IMG/VR virus record: IMGVR_UViG_3300008261_000203
Coordinates: 1 to 46,153 of that record
DNA length: 46,153 nucleotides
Reading direction: 5' to 3' (one strand)
DNA from: a virus
Each line of letters begins with the position of its first letter. Within the stretch, counting starts at the first letter, position 1. The notes beneath the pieces were generated by a model. The model made no database searches, was not told where the DNA came from, and saw nothing but the letters and a program-made list of their open reading frames with translations. The translations under genes were made by a program, and so were the position numbers. Positions 13,376-22,221 of this stretch are shown here, piece after piece.

Positions 13376-13425
13376 TAAAGCAAAGTTCGTCTGAAAATGA
13401 TTACCTAAATTATCATAACCAAATA

Positions 13426-13438
13426 TTATACGAAAAAA
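13426..13438 (-). promoter_or_regulatory. candidate -1 programmed frameshift site at the end of gp26
   Basis: On the minus strand the heptamer T-TTT-TTC (13438 down to 13432) is in the correct register of gene 26 for simultaneous slippage, followed by GTA and the TAA stop (13428-13426). Shifting -1 continues as CGT ATA ATA TTT into the gp51-like frame with no intervening stop. Confidence 0.5.
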
Positions 13439-14157
13439 CTTTCGATTCCTTCAACTAAAACATTTTCTTCATAACTACACTTAGGACATTTAAAGTTTAT
13501 ATTCTTACGCAACTTTGGAGTAGTATCAAAAAACTCCTTAAACTTCTGTAAATCTTTGGTCTGTAATGATTCTACAAACTCACTTAATTCTTCTTTTGTC
13601 GAATCTTTTGCATAATATAAAGTTTCTTTATCGTAAATATAATCAATACAACTTATAATAGTATTTAAAATAGATTCTGTTTCATTTTCACCATCAAGAG
13701 ATTCAAACACTTTGAAATTTGGGTACTTCATTACTACACCCAAATTTTCGGTAATTTCTATTTTGTTTTTATCCGTTTTTTCAAATTCTGGAATTATGTC
13801 ATTAATATTAACATCAATTTCCACTACTGTATTACATTTCTTTTCTTCTTCAGATTCGTCTTTAATTAAATTATTGCAACGATATTTTAAATTTACTAAC
13901 TCACCAACTGATTTGGATCTGAGTTGTAAGAAAATCTGTTCAATATCAAACAAAGGTAATTCATCAATATCAAGTTCATCTAAAACGCAATTATTAATAA
14001 CTTGTTTAACTGTATCGGTAATTGATTTTAAATCTCCTGCTTCCGCAGCCATCAAAAACAATTTTTCTTCTTTAACAGTAAAGGGTCTAAATCGTATTTT
14101 CTTTCCCGTTGATAACAACTTCAGATCATATATTGGTACATCAATTTTTGGTAACAT
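13426..14157 (-). CDS. 26: gp26 baseplate hub / tail assembly chaperone-like protein
   Basis: T4_baseplate family. N-terminus MLPKIDVPIYDLKLLSTGKK followed by IRFRPFTVKEEKLFLMAAEA is diagnostic. Two cysteine pairs, Cys94/Cys108 and Cys224/Cys227 (CPKC near the C-terminus), could bind zinc. T4 gp26 is needed to assemble the baseplate hub. By position and arrangement it resembles the tail-assembly chaperones that precede tape-measure genes. The protein ends GIESFFV directly at a slippery heptamer. The gene is in the minus-strand block transcribed from about 15,970 downward. Confidence 0.85.
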   Translation of the reverse strand: MLPKIDVPIYDLKLLSTGKKIRFRPFTVKEEKLFLMAAEAGDLKSITDTVKQVINNCVLDELDIDELPLFDIEQIFLQLRSKSVGELVNLKYRCNNLIKDESEEEKKCNTVVEIDVNINDIIPEFEKTDKNKIEITENLGVVMKYPNFKVFESLDGENETESILNTIISCIDYIYDKETLYYAKDSTKEELSEFVESLQTKDLQKFKEFFDTTPKLRKNINFKCPKCSYEENVLVEGIESFFV

Positions 14158-14172
14158 AATTTCCTCACTTAA

Positions 14173-14946
14173 TTAAAAGATTCTCCCTAATTTTTGGTCC
14201 ACATTTTTTCCTAAACCACTCATTAATTTTTCGCCTTGTAAACCAAACAATGCGGCCGCAGCTTGAGTTAAATCGTAAGTGCCGTCATAGATGGTTCTAT
14301 ATTTCTGATATGCAAACTGCACAGTTAATCTGTGTACATTATCATCCGTCCAAGTTAATTGTTGCGATGCTATTCCAATTGGAAAGGCATCAATTAATTC
14401 TACCGCATAAATTTGTTTGATAAATTCGTCATACTGAATAATTTTTATATTTGTCATGTACCTGGTTTTTTCATCTTTTGGAAACCTAAGGTTGTTCGTA
14501 TCTGTTGGCATAATAGCTTCCAACCAACGATCAAAAAGTTTACGCTCATAAAATTCATTTGTACATAAAAATGTTAATGATGTATCTGTATATTGAGATT
14601 GATATGGAACTTTAAAAGTTGGACCATAAACTTTTACATCAGCCGTATTTAAAGTTTTTCCTGGTAACTCAGCAGATTCACATTGTAACGCCAAATATCT
14701 TGATATAGAAGCGTTAGTTGTTTTAGATTGTGAATCTTGCGGTTGACTACCAAATACTCCACCCAAAATTTCAGAAGCATTTGTAAATATGGTATTTGGT
14801 AAATTGAATAACTGTTCGAATACCGAATTACCAATAAAGTTATTGATATATTGCGGAATAGGTAATACAACTTGAAAACGATTTGGTCTAGCTAAACCAT
14901 CTTTAGCTTTAATGTTAGCTAGAAATAAATTTGGTGCAAATGACAT
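14173..14946 (-). CDS. 54: gp54-like baseplate tail-tube initiator
   Basis: 257 aa with the tail-tube fold signature of marine T4-like gp54: MSFAPNLFLANIKAKDGLAR, PNRFQVVLPIPQYI, FEQLFNLPNTIFTN, ALQCESAELPGKTLNTADVK, then VYGPTFKVPYQSQYTDTSLT and FLCTNEFYERKLFDRWLEAI. C-terminal YAVELIDAFPIGIASQQLTW and LTVQFAYQKYRTIY close the tube domain. gp54 starts polymerisation of the gp19 tail tube on the baseplate with gp48, encoded nearby on the other strand. It abuts the next minus-strand gene. A gp19-type paralogue is the alternative. Confidence 0.78.
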   Translation of the reverse strand: MSFAPNLFLANIKAKDGLARPNRFQVVLPIPQYINNFIGNSVFEQLFNLPNTIFTNASEILGGVFGSQPQDSQSKTTNASISRYLALQCESAELPGKTLNTADVKVYGPTFKVPYQSQYTDTSLTFLCTNEFYERKLFDRWLEAIMPTDTNNLRFPKDEKTRYMTNIKIIQYDEFIKQIYAVELIDAFPIGIASQQLTWTDDNVHRLTVQFAYQKYRTIYDGTYDLTQAAAALFGLQGEKLMSGLGKNVDQKLGRIF

Positions 14947-15524
14947 TAGAATTTGTTCCTTGAATCAGCGTATACTTTGTTTGTTCCAGCACCAACAAAT
15001 GTTTCCATTGGTAACATGGCAGCTATGTCCCACTCATCAGCAAAAACTTCAACAAATCTGGATCTAACATGTGTAAACAAATACCTTTTAATGCATGGTT
15101 TTGCTTCAAATGCTTTTGTTGCTCTTTTTAAATACTGATAATTTAGTCTTAATCTTGTATTAATATCAAAACTTTTATCTGTTGCTGTTTCACTTAATTT
15201 ATCGAGTAATACCATTCTCTCTCTTGGGTGAATGTAGTGTAAATTAATACCTAAAAATCCATCATTGTATTGTTCTACCGGCAACACCAAAGGAAATCGA
15301 TCATAATATGGTAATTTTTCTTTATGCTTTGGATCATAGTAGAAAAAGTACATATGTCCAACAAAAGCGGATCTAGTTGTTCGGTCAACATCTCTAAATA
15401 AGGATCGTTGTGAAGCATTTAGAGAGCTTATTTTATTTTGTAACCATGCTCTAGATTGTCGGGTTCTTGGTGCTAAACCTTCTTTATCTAAAGATTTTTG
15501 TATTCTGTCTATTAGTGTGGCCAT
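14946..15524 (-). CDS. conserved T4-like virion-associated protein (192 aa)
   Basis: Recognisable marine T4-like family: MATLIDRIQKSLDKEGLAPR at the start, then FVGHMYFFYYDPKHKEKLPY, YDRFPLVLPVEQYNDGFLGI, NLHYIHPRERMVLLDKLS and PCIKRYLFTHVRSRFVEVFA with DEWDIAAMLPMETF. It always seems to sit beside gp4 and gp54 in this lineage; its role is unassigned (head completion and DNA-end protection have been suggested for neighbours). It shares one base with gp54. On the minus strand TATAAATA (15536-15529) lies just before its ATG and might be a late promoter. Confidence 0.7.
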   Translation of the reverse strand: MATLIDRIQKSLDKEGLAPRTRQSRAWLQNKISSLNASQRSLFRDVDRTTRSAFVGHMYFFYYDPKHKEKLPYYDRFPLVLPVEQYNDGFLGINLHYIHPRERMVLLDKLSETATDKSFDINTRLRLNYQYLKRATKAFEAKPCIKRYLFTHVRSRFVEVFADEWDIAAMLPMETFVGAGTNKVYADSRNKF

Positions 15525-15536
15525 CTACTATTTATA

Positions 15537-15968
15537 CTAAATTCCTAAATCTTTTTCTGTAACCACTTTAAACTTCCAACCATGGTCTTGGCAAAATATG
15601 TCTGCAGCTCTCCACTTCTCTTGGTTAATTGCGTATGTTGCAGCTTCTTGTAAATACTTTTGAGTTTTTCTTTTTTGAATAGGAACCTTGGTTTGTTTCT
15701 CAGGTTTGACTTCTAGAATATATGTCATTACTAATCCAGTCTTTTCACGAACCTTAACTATAAAATCAGGAAAGTATCGGTGCATTTTTTGATCTACTGG
15801 AGAACGATATGGAATGGCGAGTTCTTCCGAAGCCCACCAAATAATGTTGGGGCTTTCATCAAGATACTTCATAACCCTTAACTCCCAAGAAGAACGATAA
15901 ATGATGTTATCTGCACTACCATTATATTTCTTAGGATTTTTAGGTTTAAACCTTCCTTTATATGACAT
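15537..15968 (-). CDS. 4: gp4 head completion protein, nuclease-like
   Basis: 143 aa. MSYKGRFKPKNPKKYNGSAD, then IIYRSSWELRVMKYLDESPN with Glu29, YRSPVDQKMHRYFPDFIVKV with Asp68 and ILEVKPEKQT with Glu86-x-Lys88: a PD-(D/E)XK-type active site embedded in the T4 gp4 (50/65) head-completion family. gp4 acts after DNA packaging so that tails can join heads, probably trimming or sealing the DNA end. It is the first gene of the minus-strand block, divergent from gp48. Confidence 0.88.
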   Translation of the reverse strand: MSYKGRFKPKNPKKYNGSADNIIYRSSWELRVMKYLDESPNIIWWASEELAIPYRSPVDQKMHRYFPDFIVKVREKTGLVMTYILEVKPEKQTKVPIQKRKTQKYLQEAATYAINQEKWRAADIFCQDHGWKFKVVTEKDLGI

Positions 15969-15973
15969 AAATA
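15966..15973 (+). promoter_or_regulatory. T4-type late promoter candidate (CATAAATA)
   Basis: CATAAATA matches the T4 late -10 element TATAAATA at seven of eight positions. It lies in the divergent gp4/gp48 intergenic region, with 27 bases to the gp48 ATG at 16001, the right distance for a short leader. gp33 encoded at 9373 indicates the late-transcription machinery is used. Confidence 0.55.
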
Positions 15974-16000
15974 CTATCTAGTTAACATTAAAGGCAAAAG

Positions 16001-17140
16001 ATGGGTATTTTTAACTTAACCGAAATAACATTCAATAAGAATCCTATCTCCAGAACTGGAGATTCCAGAAACAATTTGGTTGGTTCTGGATATAATTCAA
16101 ACACATTCAAATATCCTATTGATTTGGGTAGTTACGATAAAGGTCATTATATGGTTATTCATATTAATGAACAAATCAAAACAAGTTATATTGGTCCATC
16201 ATCTACAGATGTTCCATCAATTTTTACAAATAGACAAAATTTAAATAAATCAATTGGCGGCACAGGAATTGGAGGTTTATCCAATTTTTCAGATTTATAC
16301 GGTGACGTTATATCTAAAGCCACTAATTTTTTTAAAGGAAATCAAGGTTTCATATCTGGTTCAGATTATAGACCAGCACTAGAGGTTAGAACAATTCGTA
16401 GAACAACCGATACGATTGCGTTGTACATGCCTGATACTTTAAATTTTACACACAATCAAGGTTATAGTGATGTGAAGATGGGTGGCGGTATGTTTGCAGC
16501 TGCTGGTGCAGCTTTGCAGGCTGCTCAAGGATCTAATTCAATTGATGATTTTTTAAGTAAACTTGGAAATAATGCCTCACCATTTTTACTTAGTGGTTTG
16601 GCATCACTTGCTGGAGAATTGGGTGCTACTGCATTTGCTGGTGCTTTTGGTTTTGTAACCAATCCAGCTTTAGAAGTTCTTTATTCTTCTCCTGCTCTCA
16701 GATCATTTAGATTCGATTTTATGTTTTATCCAAGGTCAGAAAAAGAAGCTATAGAAGTCCAAAGTATTTTAGATAGATTGCGTTTTCATCAAGCACCAGA
16801 ATTGTTAGGTTCACAAAATGCTGGTGGACTTGGTGGATTTTTTATGGTACCTCCATCTGAATTTGATATTAAATTTTATTATAATGGATTAGAAAATCCA
16901 AATATACCAAAAATCTCCACATGTGCTTTAGAAACTATTGACATAGACTATGCACCAAATGGTTTTTCAACATATGAAGTCCCAAGTGGACAATATGCTA
17001 CAAAAGGCGGCACAGGAATGCCAGTAGGTATTCGCCTGTCGTTACAATTTAAAGAACTTGAAATGCTTACAAAATCAAATTTTTCAGATGACGCTAATAG
17101 AAAAACTCAATTTCAAAGTGGTGGAGGAGAGGCAGAATAA
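16001..17140 (+). CDS. 48: gp48 baseplate tail-tube cap
   Basis: 379 aa. FKYPIDLGSYDKGHYMVIHI at the start, TIALYMPDTLNFTHNQGYSD in the middle, a hydrophobic Ala/Gly-rich segment (about residues 165-225), then FRFDFMFYPRSEKEAIEVQS, ILDRLRFHQAPELL and STCALETIDIDYAPNGFSTY: the conserved order of gp48. It caps the baseplate and, with gp54, nucleates the tail tube. Starts the long plus-strand structural operon behind a late-type promoter motif; overlaps the next start by one base. Confidence 0.85.
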   Translation: MGIFNLTEITFNKNPISRTGDSRNNLVGSGYNSNTFKYPIDLGSYDKGHYMVIHINEQIKTSYIGPSSTDVPSIFTNRQNLNKSIGGTGIGGLSNFSDLYGDVISKATNFFKGNQGFISGSDYRPALEVRTIRRTTDTIALYMPDTLNFTHNQGYSDVKMGGGMFAAAGAALQAAQGSNSIDDFLSKLGNNASPFLLSGLASLAGELGATAFAGAFGFVTNPALEVLYSSPALRSFRFDFMFYPRSEKEAIEVQSILDRLRFHQAPELLGSQNAGGLGGFFMVPPSEFDIKFYYNGLENPNIPKISTCALETIDIDYAPNGFSTYEVPSGQYATKGGTGMPVGIRLSLQFKELEMLTKSNFSDDANRKTQFQSGGGEAE

Positions 17141-17787
17141 TGGCAAAATATTTTAATTATTTCCCTAAAACTTCATATACCTTTGATGGTAAAAATATTC
17201 AATATGTAACAAATCTACTTTCTAAAGTTTCTTTTGAAAATGACTTTAAAGAAAATTCAGTAATTTATTATGAATATTTGGTTACTGACGGAGAAACACC
17301 AGAAATTGTTGCTCATAAGATATATGGTTCTGCTGAAAAACATTGGATCATTTTAATGCTAAATGATATTTTGCACCCACAATTTGATTGGCCTTTAAAT
17401 GAAAGTTCTTTAATTAAATATATTGATATTAAATATCGTCAATCACAATATGCCAATAGTTCTACCGAAGGTACAGGTACGACATGGGCACAAACACATG
17501 TTAAAGAATACCACAAAATTGAAACAAAAACAAATACAATATTAAATGAAACTATATCGGTCAATACTTTAAATGTAACCCAAAATGACTATGCTAATGT
17601 GGTTTCAACTTCAACAAATTATACTTTAAGTGATAACACCACAATTAATATTAGTATAACAAAAGATACATTAAGTTATTATGATTATGAAATTGCTGAA
17701 AACGAAAGCAAAAGATCAATTAAAATTTTAAAACCAGACTTTGTACCTGTTGTAGAACAAGAGTTTATTGGAGTTTTTACTAAATGA
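17140..17787 (+). CDS. 53: gp53 baseplate wedge protein
   Basis: 215 aa. The core ENSVIYYEYLVTDGETPEIV followed by AHKIYGSAEKHWIILMLNDI and LHPQFDWPLNE is the gp53/LysM-like signature (T4: PEELANAIYGNPQLYWVLLM). The C-terminal half is Asn/Thr-rich with an extended strand region, then ENESKRSIKILKPDFVPVVE. gp53 joins the six wedges into the baseplate. Overlaps gp27 by four bases. Confidence 0.88.
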   Translation: MAKYFNYFPKTSYTFDGKNIQYVTNLLSKVSFENDFKENSVIYYEYLVTDGETPEIVAHKIYGSAEKHWIILMLNDILHPQFDWPLNESSLIKYIDIKYRQSQYANSSTEGTGTTWAQTHVKEYHKIETKTNTILNETISVNTLNVTQNDYANVVSTSTNYTLSDNTTINISITKDTLSYYDYEIAENESKRSIKILKPDFVPVVEQEFIGVFTK

Positions 17788-19133
17788 CCAGTGCAGTATC
17801 CAATTTTGTAATTAAAGAATTATCTTTAGTTTACAAAGACAAAAAAATTGACATATCTGGTTTATTTCAGGAATTAAATATACACGATAGTATATTGTTA
17901 CCTTGTGTACATGGTAATGTTGTAATTCTTGATAGTCGAGGACTTACTGATAAATTAGCACTAGATGGATCTGAAAATTTAATTGTTGATATACGAAAAA
18001 ATAAAAATGATGATGCAGATAGTGATTTTGCATTTCAAAAAGTTTTTAGGGTATTTAAACAAAGTAACAGAAAAGGTGTAAATCAACGTTCTGAAGTTTA
18101 TGTGTTACATTTTATTTCCGAAGAATTTATTTTATCTGAACAATTACGAGTAAATCAATCGTATAGAGAAAAGTATTCAAATATTGCAAAGTCTATAATG
18201 AAAGACTATTTGAATATTGATATTGATAAACAAATTGAAGATGGTAGTTTGTTTGTTGAATCTGAAGGATTAAAAAAAGTAGCAATACCTAATCTACATC
18301 CAATTGACGCTATTGATTGGTGTGCAAAAAGGTGTTTAGATAAAAATGAATCTCCATCTTTTTTATTTTTTGAAAATAATAAAGGTTATAATTTTGTAAG
18401 TCTATCAACATTACTTTCAATATCGCCAGTAGCTTCGTTAAATTTTACACCTAAAAATATAAATTTGGGTGATAAAACTGAAGAAACTCAATTTTTAGGT
18501 ATTAAAGATTTTAAGGTTCTATCACAGTTTGACTTTTTAAAATCGGTTCAGAATGGAGTTTATGCTGGTAAATTTATTGGATTTGATCCAATAACCAGAA
18601 CGATTGCACAAAGAGAAATTACTTTTGATGACCATTATTATACTAGTGAACATGGTAATAAAGTTCCTAATTTAGCAGTTGTTGAAAATGTAAAAGGATT
18701 AAACAATACTCAAATGTTTGATGCTAAACAATCTGTTTATGTTTTTGGATATTATAGAAAAGATAATGATTTCATTAATCAGAAAGATCCCGAATCATTA
18801 AACTATGTTGATGACCCTTATAAGTATATCTTCCAAAGACGAGCAATAGTACAAAATTTAATGACACAAAGAGTGCAAATAGTTTTACCTGGAAATTTTC
18901 AAATAACATCTGGTGTAAATGTTAAGTTACTCGTACCTAAGATTGGTCAGTATTTAAAAAATGAAGATAATTTGGATAAATCATTGTATGGAAATCATTT
19001 GGTAATTGCAACACACCATTGTATACAACCAAATAAACATGAAGTAGTAATTGAAGCAGTTTCAGATTCATCAAATAGAGAATATGGAATATTAACTTCT
19101 AAACCAATTCAAGATTCGGCATATTACGCATGA
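17784..19133 (+). CDS. 27: gp27-like baseplate hub protein
   Basis: 449 aa. The opening FVIKELSLVYKDKKIDISGL followed by FQELNIHDSILLPCVHGNVV is the start of the T4 gp27/VgrG-like tube-domain fold; FISEEFILSEQLRVNQSYRE, IPNLHPIDAIDWCAKRCLDK and SFLFFENNKGYNFVSLSTLL follow in the order seen in gp27. It forms the trimeric hub ring that carries the gp5 spike. It precedes the gp5 OB protein and the spike gene with four-base overlaps, so the hub parts are co-translated. Confidence 0.8.
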   Translation: MTSAVSNFVIKELSLVYKDKKIDISGLFQELNIHDSILLPCVHGNVVILDSRGLTDKLALDGSENLIVDIRKNKNDDADSDFAFQKVFRVFKQSNRKGVNQRSEVYVLHFISEEFILSEQLRVNQSYREKYSNIAKSIMKDYLNIDIDKQIEDGSLFVESEGLKKVAIPNLHPIDAIDWCAKRCLDKNESPSFLFFENNKGYNFVSLSTLLSISPVASLNFTPKNINLGDKTEETQFLGIKDFKVLSQFDFLKSVQNGVYAGKFIGFDPITRTIAQREITFDDHYYTSEHGNKVPNLAVVENVKGLNNTQMFDAKQSVYVFGYYRKDNDFINQKDPESLNYVDDPYKYIFQRRAIVQNLMTQRVQIVLPGNFQITSGVNVKLLVPKIGQYLKNEDNLDKSLYGNHLVIATHHCIQPNKHEVVIEAVSDSSNREYGILTSKPIQDSAYYA

Positions 19134-20179
19134 TAGTTAATCAACCTAAAAAAGACTATGGCACTTTTGATCCAACCAATTGGGTTGGTGTTGTTGAGAA
19201 TAGTCACGACAAATTAAATATTGGAATGTATAAAGTCCGTATTATTGGATTACATTCACCTAATGTCGAAGAAGTTCCTGTTGATAATCTTCCTTGGGCT
19301 CATGGAGCTATACCTTTATCACAAGGTTATACCACTTCAGTTGCAAGACCTGGTGAATGGGTTGTTGGTTATTTTTTAGATCCTGAAACATTACAGTATC
19401 CCATTATTATTGGTATTCTTCCAGGAATACAATCAACCAATGTGGTGAATGTTACAAGTTCTGGTTCTAAAGTTGGTTCATACAGTTACAACAAGTCAGC
19501 AGGATTTGTACCACAACTAACGCAAGAGCAAGCGGATAAAACACCAGTATTACCTGAAGGCATTGTAACAAGATCAGTTGGTCAACCAACGACAGCACCT
19601 CTTGCTCGTGGAGTATATGAGAACAGTAGTATTTCAGTTGCTGATTCCAATGCAGAACATGTTTGCGATTTTAAAAAGAAACTTAGATATGATATTGCAA
19701 TTGAAAAACTTAAAGTTTATGAATTTGTTCAAAAAGCAAGAGCTGCAATAAAAGCATATTTTACAAGTCTTTCTTCAGGTCCAATGTCTACTGCTATTCA
19801 AGCTGCAATTAGGCAAATCAAAGAGATATTAAAAATGATAAAGAAAGCTGCGGATTTTATTACTGATGTTGCAAAAGCTATTGCTGATTTTATTAAATAT
19901 TGCAACGAACTTATTGCGTACATTGCAAGTCTGCCTGCACAATTGGCAGCACAATTAAAAAAGTGTTTGCAGGAATTCACCAACGCTTTATCAGATGCTT
20001 TATCGTTTGATAGTGTAACTAAAGATGGTAATCCATCTCCATTTTCTGAAATTAAAAGTTTAGTTGAAACCGCAAAAGAAACCGGCCAAGCAATAGAAAC
20101 AGCAGTAAATGCCTCAACAACCGCAGTAGCACAAGCAACAATATTGGCGGTTACAGCTAAATCATTTGGACGAGTATAA
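19130..20179 (+). CDS. 5: gp5-like hub protein (OB-fold part, no lysozyme)
   Basis: 349 aa. Residues 15-110 form the gp5 N-terminal OB domain (TNWVGVVENSHDKLNIGMYK, VRIIGLHSPNVEEVPVDNLP, WAHGAIPLSQGY, YFLDPETLQYPIIIGILPG). T4 gp5 continues with lysozyme and a beta-helix; here residues 190-350 are instead long Ala/Lys-rich helices (probable trimeric coiled coil), and the beta-helix is encoded separately downstream. Cell-wall cutting may have moved to the tape-measure-like protein at 11686. Confidence 0.8.
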   Translation: MIVNQPKKDYGTFDPTNWVGVVENSHDKLNIGMYKVRIIGLHSPNVEEVPVDNLPWAHGAIPLSQGYTTSVARPGEWVVGYFLDPETLQYPIIIGILPGIQSTNVVNVTSSGSKVGSYSYNKSAGFVPQLTQEQADKTPVLPEGIVTRSVGQPTTAPLARGVYENSSISVADSNAEHVCDFKKKLRYDIAIEKLKVYEFVQKARAAIKAYFTSLSSGPMSTAIQAAIRQIKEILKMIKKAADFITDVAKAIADFIKYCNELIAYIASLPAQLAAQLKKCLQEFTNALSDALSFDSVTKDGNPSPFSEIKSLVETAKETGQAIETAVNASTTAVAQATILAVTAKSFGRV

Positions 20180-20967
20180 TGGCAACTAAACCTAGTGGAC
20201 TTGATTGGACAGAACCTTCATCAACATTTGTTGGTGAATATCCATATGCACATGTAACAGAAACACAATCGGGTCATCTATTTGCTATGGATGATACAAA
20301 AGATTCTGAAACAGTTAGACTAGCACATCGTTTAGGCACATTTACAGAATTTCAAAAAGATGGAACAAGAGTTGATAAGATTGTTGGTGATGGTTATCAA
20401 ATTATTGCCAAAAATAACCACGTATTAATTAAAGGCGTATGCAATATTGTAATTGAAGGAGATTCAGTATTGCGTGTTCAAGGTGATGCTGATGTAAAGG
20501 TTGATGGTGATGCATACACAATGGTTGAAGGAAATTTAACAACCAAAGTTAAAGGTGATGCTTCTATTTTTGCTGGTGGTGATTTAGATTTAGCAGCTGG
20601 CGGTGCAACAGGCACAGTAACAATCAATGCACCAGATGGAATAAATTTAAATGGTGATGTTACAGTTAATGGACTATTGACAGCTGCAAGTAGCATACAT
20701 TCAGGTGATAACATTGTGGCTGGAAAACAATTGTTCTCTTATTTGGGAATTCAAACTTTAGGTGGTATTAATTCAGGATTTACCTCAGAGAGTCCTGTGC
20801 CACCTGGCGTAATTACTTCAACTGTAACAGTAACTTCACCAATTATATTTGGATTGGCAGCAGTACAAGATTCTAGGGGACCAATGGAATTGATTCGACA
20901 GTTATATAATATACACATACATCCAACACCTAAAGGACCATCAGGTACACCAACACCAATTCAATAA
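20179..20967 (+). CDS. central spike protein, gp5C-like beta-helix with HxH tip motif
   Basis: 262 aa. Residues 45-150 are a series of Val/Gly/Asp strands (KIVGDGYQIIAKNNHVLIKG, VEGNLTTKVKGDASIFAGGD) of the type that builds the triple-stranded beta-helix of gp5C/gpV spikes. Close to the C-terminus YNIHIHPTPKG contains His246-x-His248; in other phage spikes (P2 gpV type) an HxH motif from three chains binds iron at the apex. It follows the OB-fold hub gene with a one-base overlap. It should be the membrane-piercing needle. Confidence 0.8.
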   Translation: MATKPSGLDWTEPSSTFVGEYPYAHVTETQSGHLFAMDDTKDSETVRLAHRLGTFTEFQKDGTRVDKIVGDGYQIIAKNNHVLIKGVCNIVIEGDSVLRVQGDADVKVDGDAYTMVEGNLTTKVKGDASIFAGGDLDLAAGGATGTVTINAPDGINLNGDVTVNGLLTAASSIHSGDNIVAGKQLFSYLGIQTLGGINSGFTSESPVPPGVITSTVTVTSPIIFGLAAVQDSRGPMELIRQLYNIHIHPTPKGPSGTPTPIQ

Positions 20968-20969
20968 TT

Positions 20970-21806
20970 ATGGCAAATACAATATCCTCAAGATTGACTT
21001 TTAGTTTTGATACCACAAAATTTGGTGGAGCTTATTATTTAAGTCAAGAAGCAAAAAACAGTATGAACGTATATCCTTCGGATGTAGTTCAATGGCAAAC
21101 TCAAGAAATTGCTAATGGTACAATTTCACCAAGTAACTATTTTAAAAATCCAGTACAAGGTGTTTGTTCTAGTATAACATCAAATACAAATTCAATTATA
21201 ACATTTTGTACAAACGATGTTGCAAATACTTTTCCAAACACTTCAATTCAAGCCAGAAATTTGGCCAATACTGCAAATAATTTGTTAGTGCAAATATTAG
21301 ATTTTAAATCTCATACTGATAATATGTCCCGTCTTGGAGCAACAACACTTAGTACAGAATTTTTAGTTGATTCTCCAAATATACCAAACTATCAGATGGC
21401 AATGGCACAAGGTAGTGAATTGACTAGACTACTTTATTCTACCGAATCGGTACAAAACACAGATGCAATTTTAGGTTGCTTTACAAGTATTTTTGTAAAT
21501 CCTGAATTAACCGCAAACAGTTGGAATATAGGAAATGGGTACATAAGTTTAACCAACTCCTATAATGGTCTCACAAGTAATATAACCAACTCAGCTTTAG
21601 TTAGCATTATTTCTACTTTAGAACAAGCCAATTCTTTAATGTTTACCAGAAGAACATCAGACTGGAATTTTTATAAAAAACAAAGACAAGTATTGAATGA
21701 CTATCGTTTTGTTACACAATTTAACAATTCTGGCAATACGGATAATTATTTGATACAAAATTACATTGGTACAGACTTCCTTAAAAATAACCTGGCAAAT
21801 ACGTGA
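20970..21806 (+). CDS. virion structural protein between spike and gp25 (278 aa)
   Basis: Asn/Thr/Ser-rich protein typical of tail components: LTFSFDTTKFGGAYYLSQEA at the start, NTANNLLVQILDFKSHTDNM and RLGATTLSTEFLVD in the middle, and KKQRQVLNDYRFVTQFNNSG near the end. The position between the spike and gp25 suggests a baseplate part. I recognise it as a marine T4-like structural family without a T4 name. Start two bases after the spike stop. Confidence 0.68.
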   Translation: MANTISSRLTFSFDTTKFGGAYYLSQEAKNSMNVYPSDVVQWQTQEIANGTISPSNYFKNPVQGVCSSITSNTNSIITFCTNDVANTFPNTSIQARNLANTANNLLVQILDFKSHTDNMSRLGATTLSTEFLVDSPNIPNYQMAMAQGSELTRLLYSTESVQNTDAILGCFTSIFVNPELTANSWNIGNGYISLTNSYNGLTSNITNSALVSIISTLEQANSLMFTRRTSDWNFYKKQRQVLNDYRFVTQFNNSGNTDNYLIQNYIGTDFLKNNLANT

Positions 21807-21816
21807 TAAATAACCC

Positions 21817-22221
21817 ATGGCTACAGTAACCACACAAACAACCAGACAATTTAAAGACTTAGACCTGTCTTTTAATATTCATCCAGTTAAAAAAGACATA
21901 AACAAACATGTGGATGAACAGGCAGTTATTAATTCTTTAAAAAATATTATACTGACGAACCACTATGAGAAACCATTTAATCCAGATTATGGTTCCAACA
22001 TTCGAGCTTTATTGTTTGAAAATATAGATTCTATTACAGCAATTACTTTGGAAAGAGAAATTTTACAAACAATAGAAAATTTTGAACCTCGTGTTAGTGT
22101 GTCCAAAGTAACAGCCATACCAGATTTCGATAATAACGGATATTCAATTAAGTTGGATTTTTTTATTATCAATTTAACTAACCCAATAACAATTCAATTC
22201 TTACTACAAAGAGTCAGATAA
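21817..22221 (+). CDS. 25: gp25 baseplate wedge protein
   Basis: 134 aa with the gp25/gpW fold: LDLSFNIHPVKKDINKHVDE, AVINSLKNIILTNHYEKPFN, PDYGSNIRALLFENIDSITA and the hallmark TIENFEPRVSVSKV (EPR motif), then a C-terminal FLLQRVR. gp25 binds sheath and gp6/gp7/gp53 and triggers sheath polymerisation; homologues exist in type VI secretion (TssE). GATAAATA (21805-21812) precedes the ATG but leaves almost no leader. Overlaps gp6 by one base. Confidence 0.92.
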   Translation: MATVTTQTTRQFKDLDLSFNIHPVKKDINKHVDEQAVINSLKNIILTNHYEKPFNPDYGSNIRALLFENIDSITAITLEREILQTIENFEPRVSVSKVTAIPDFDNNGYSIKLDFFIINLTNPITIQFLLQRVR

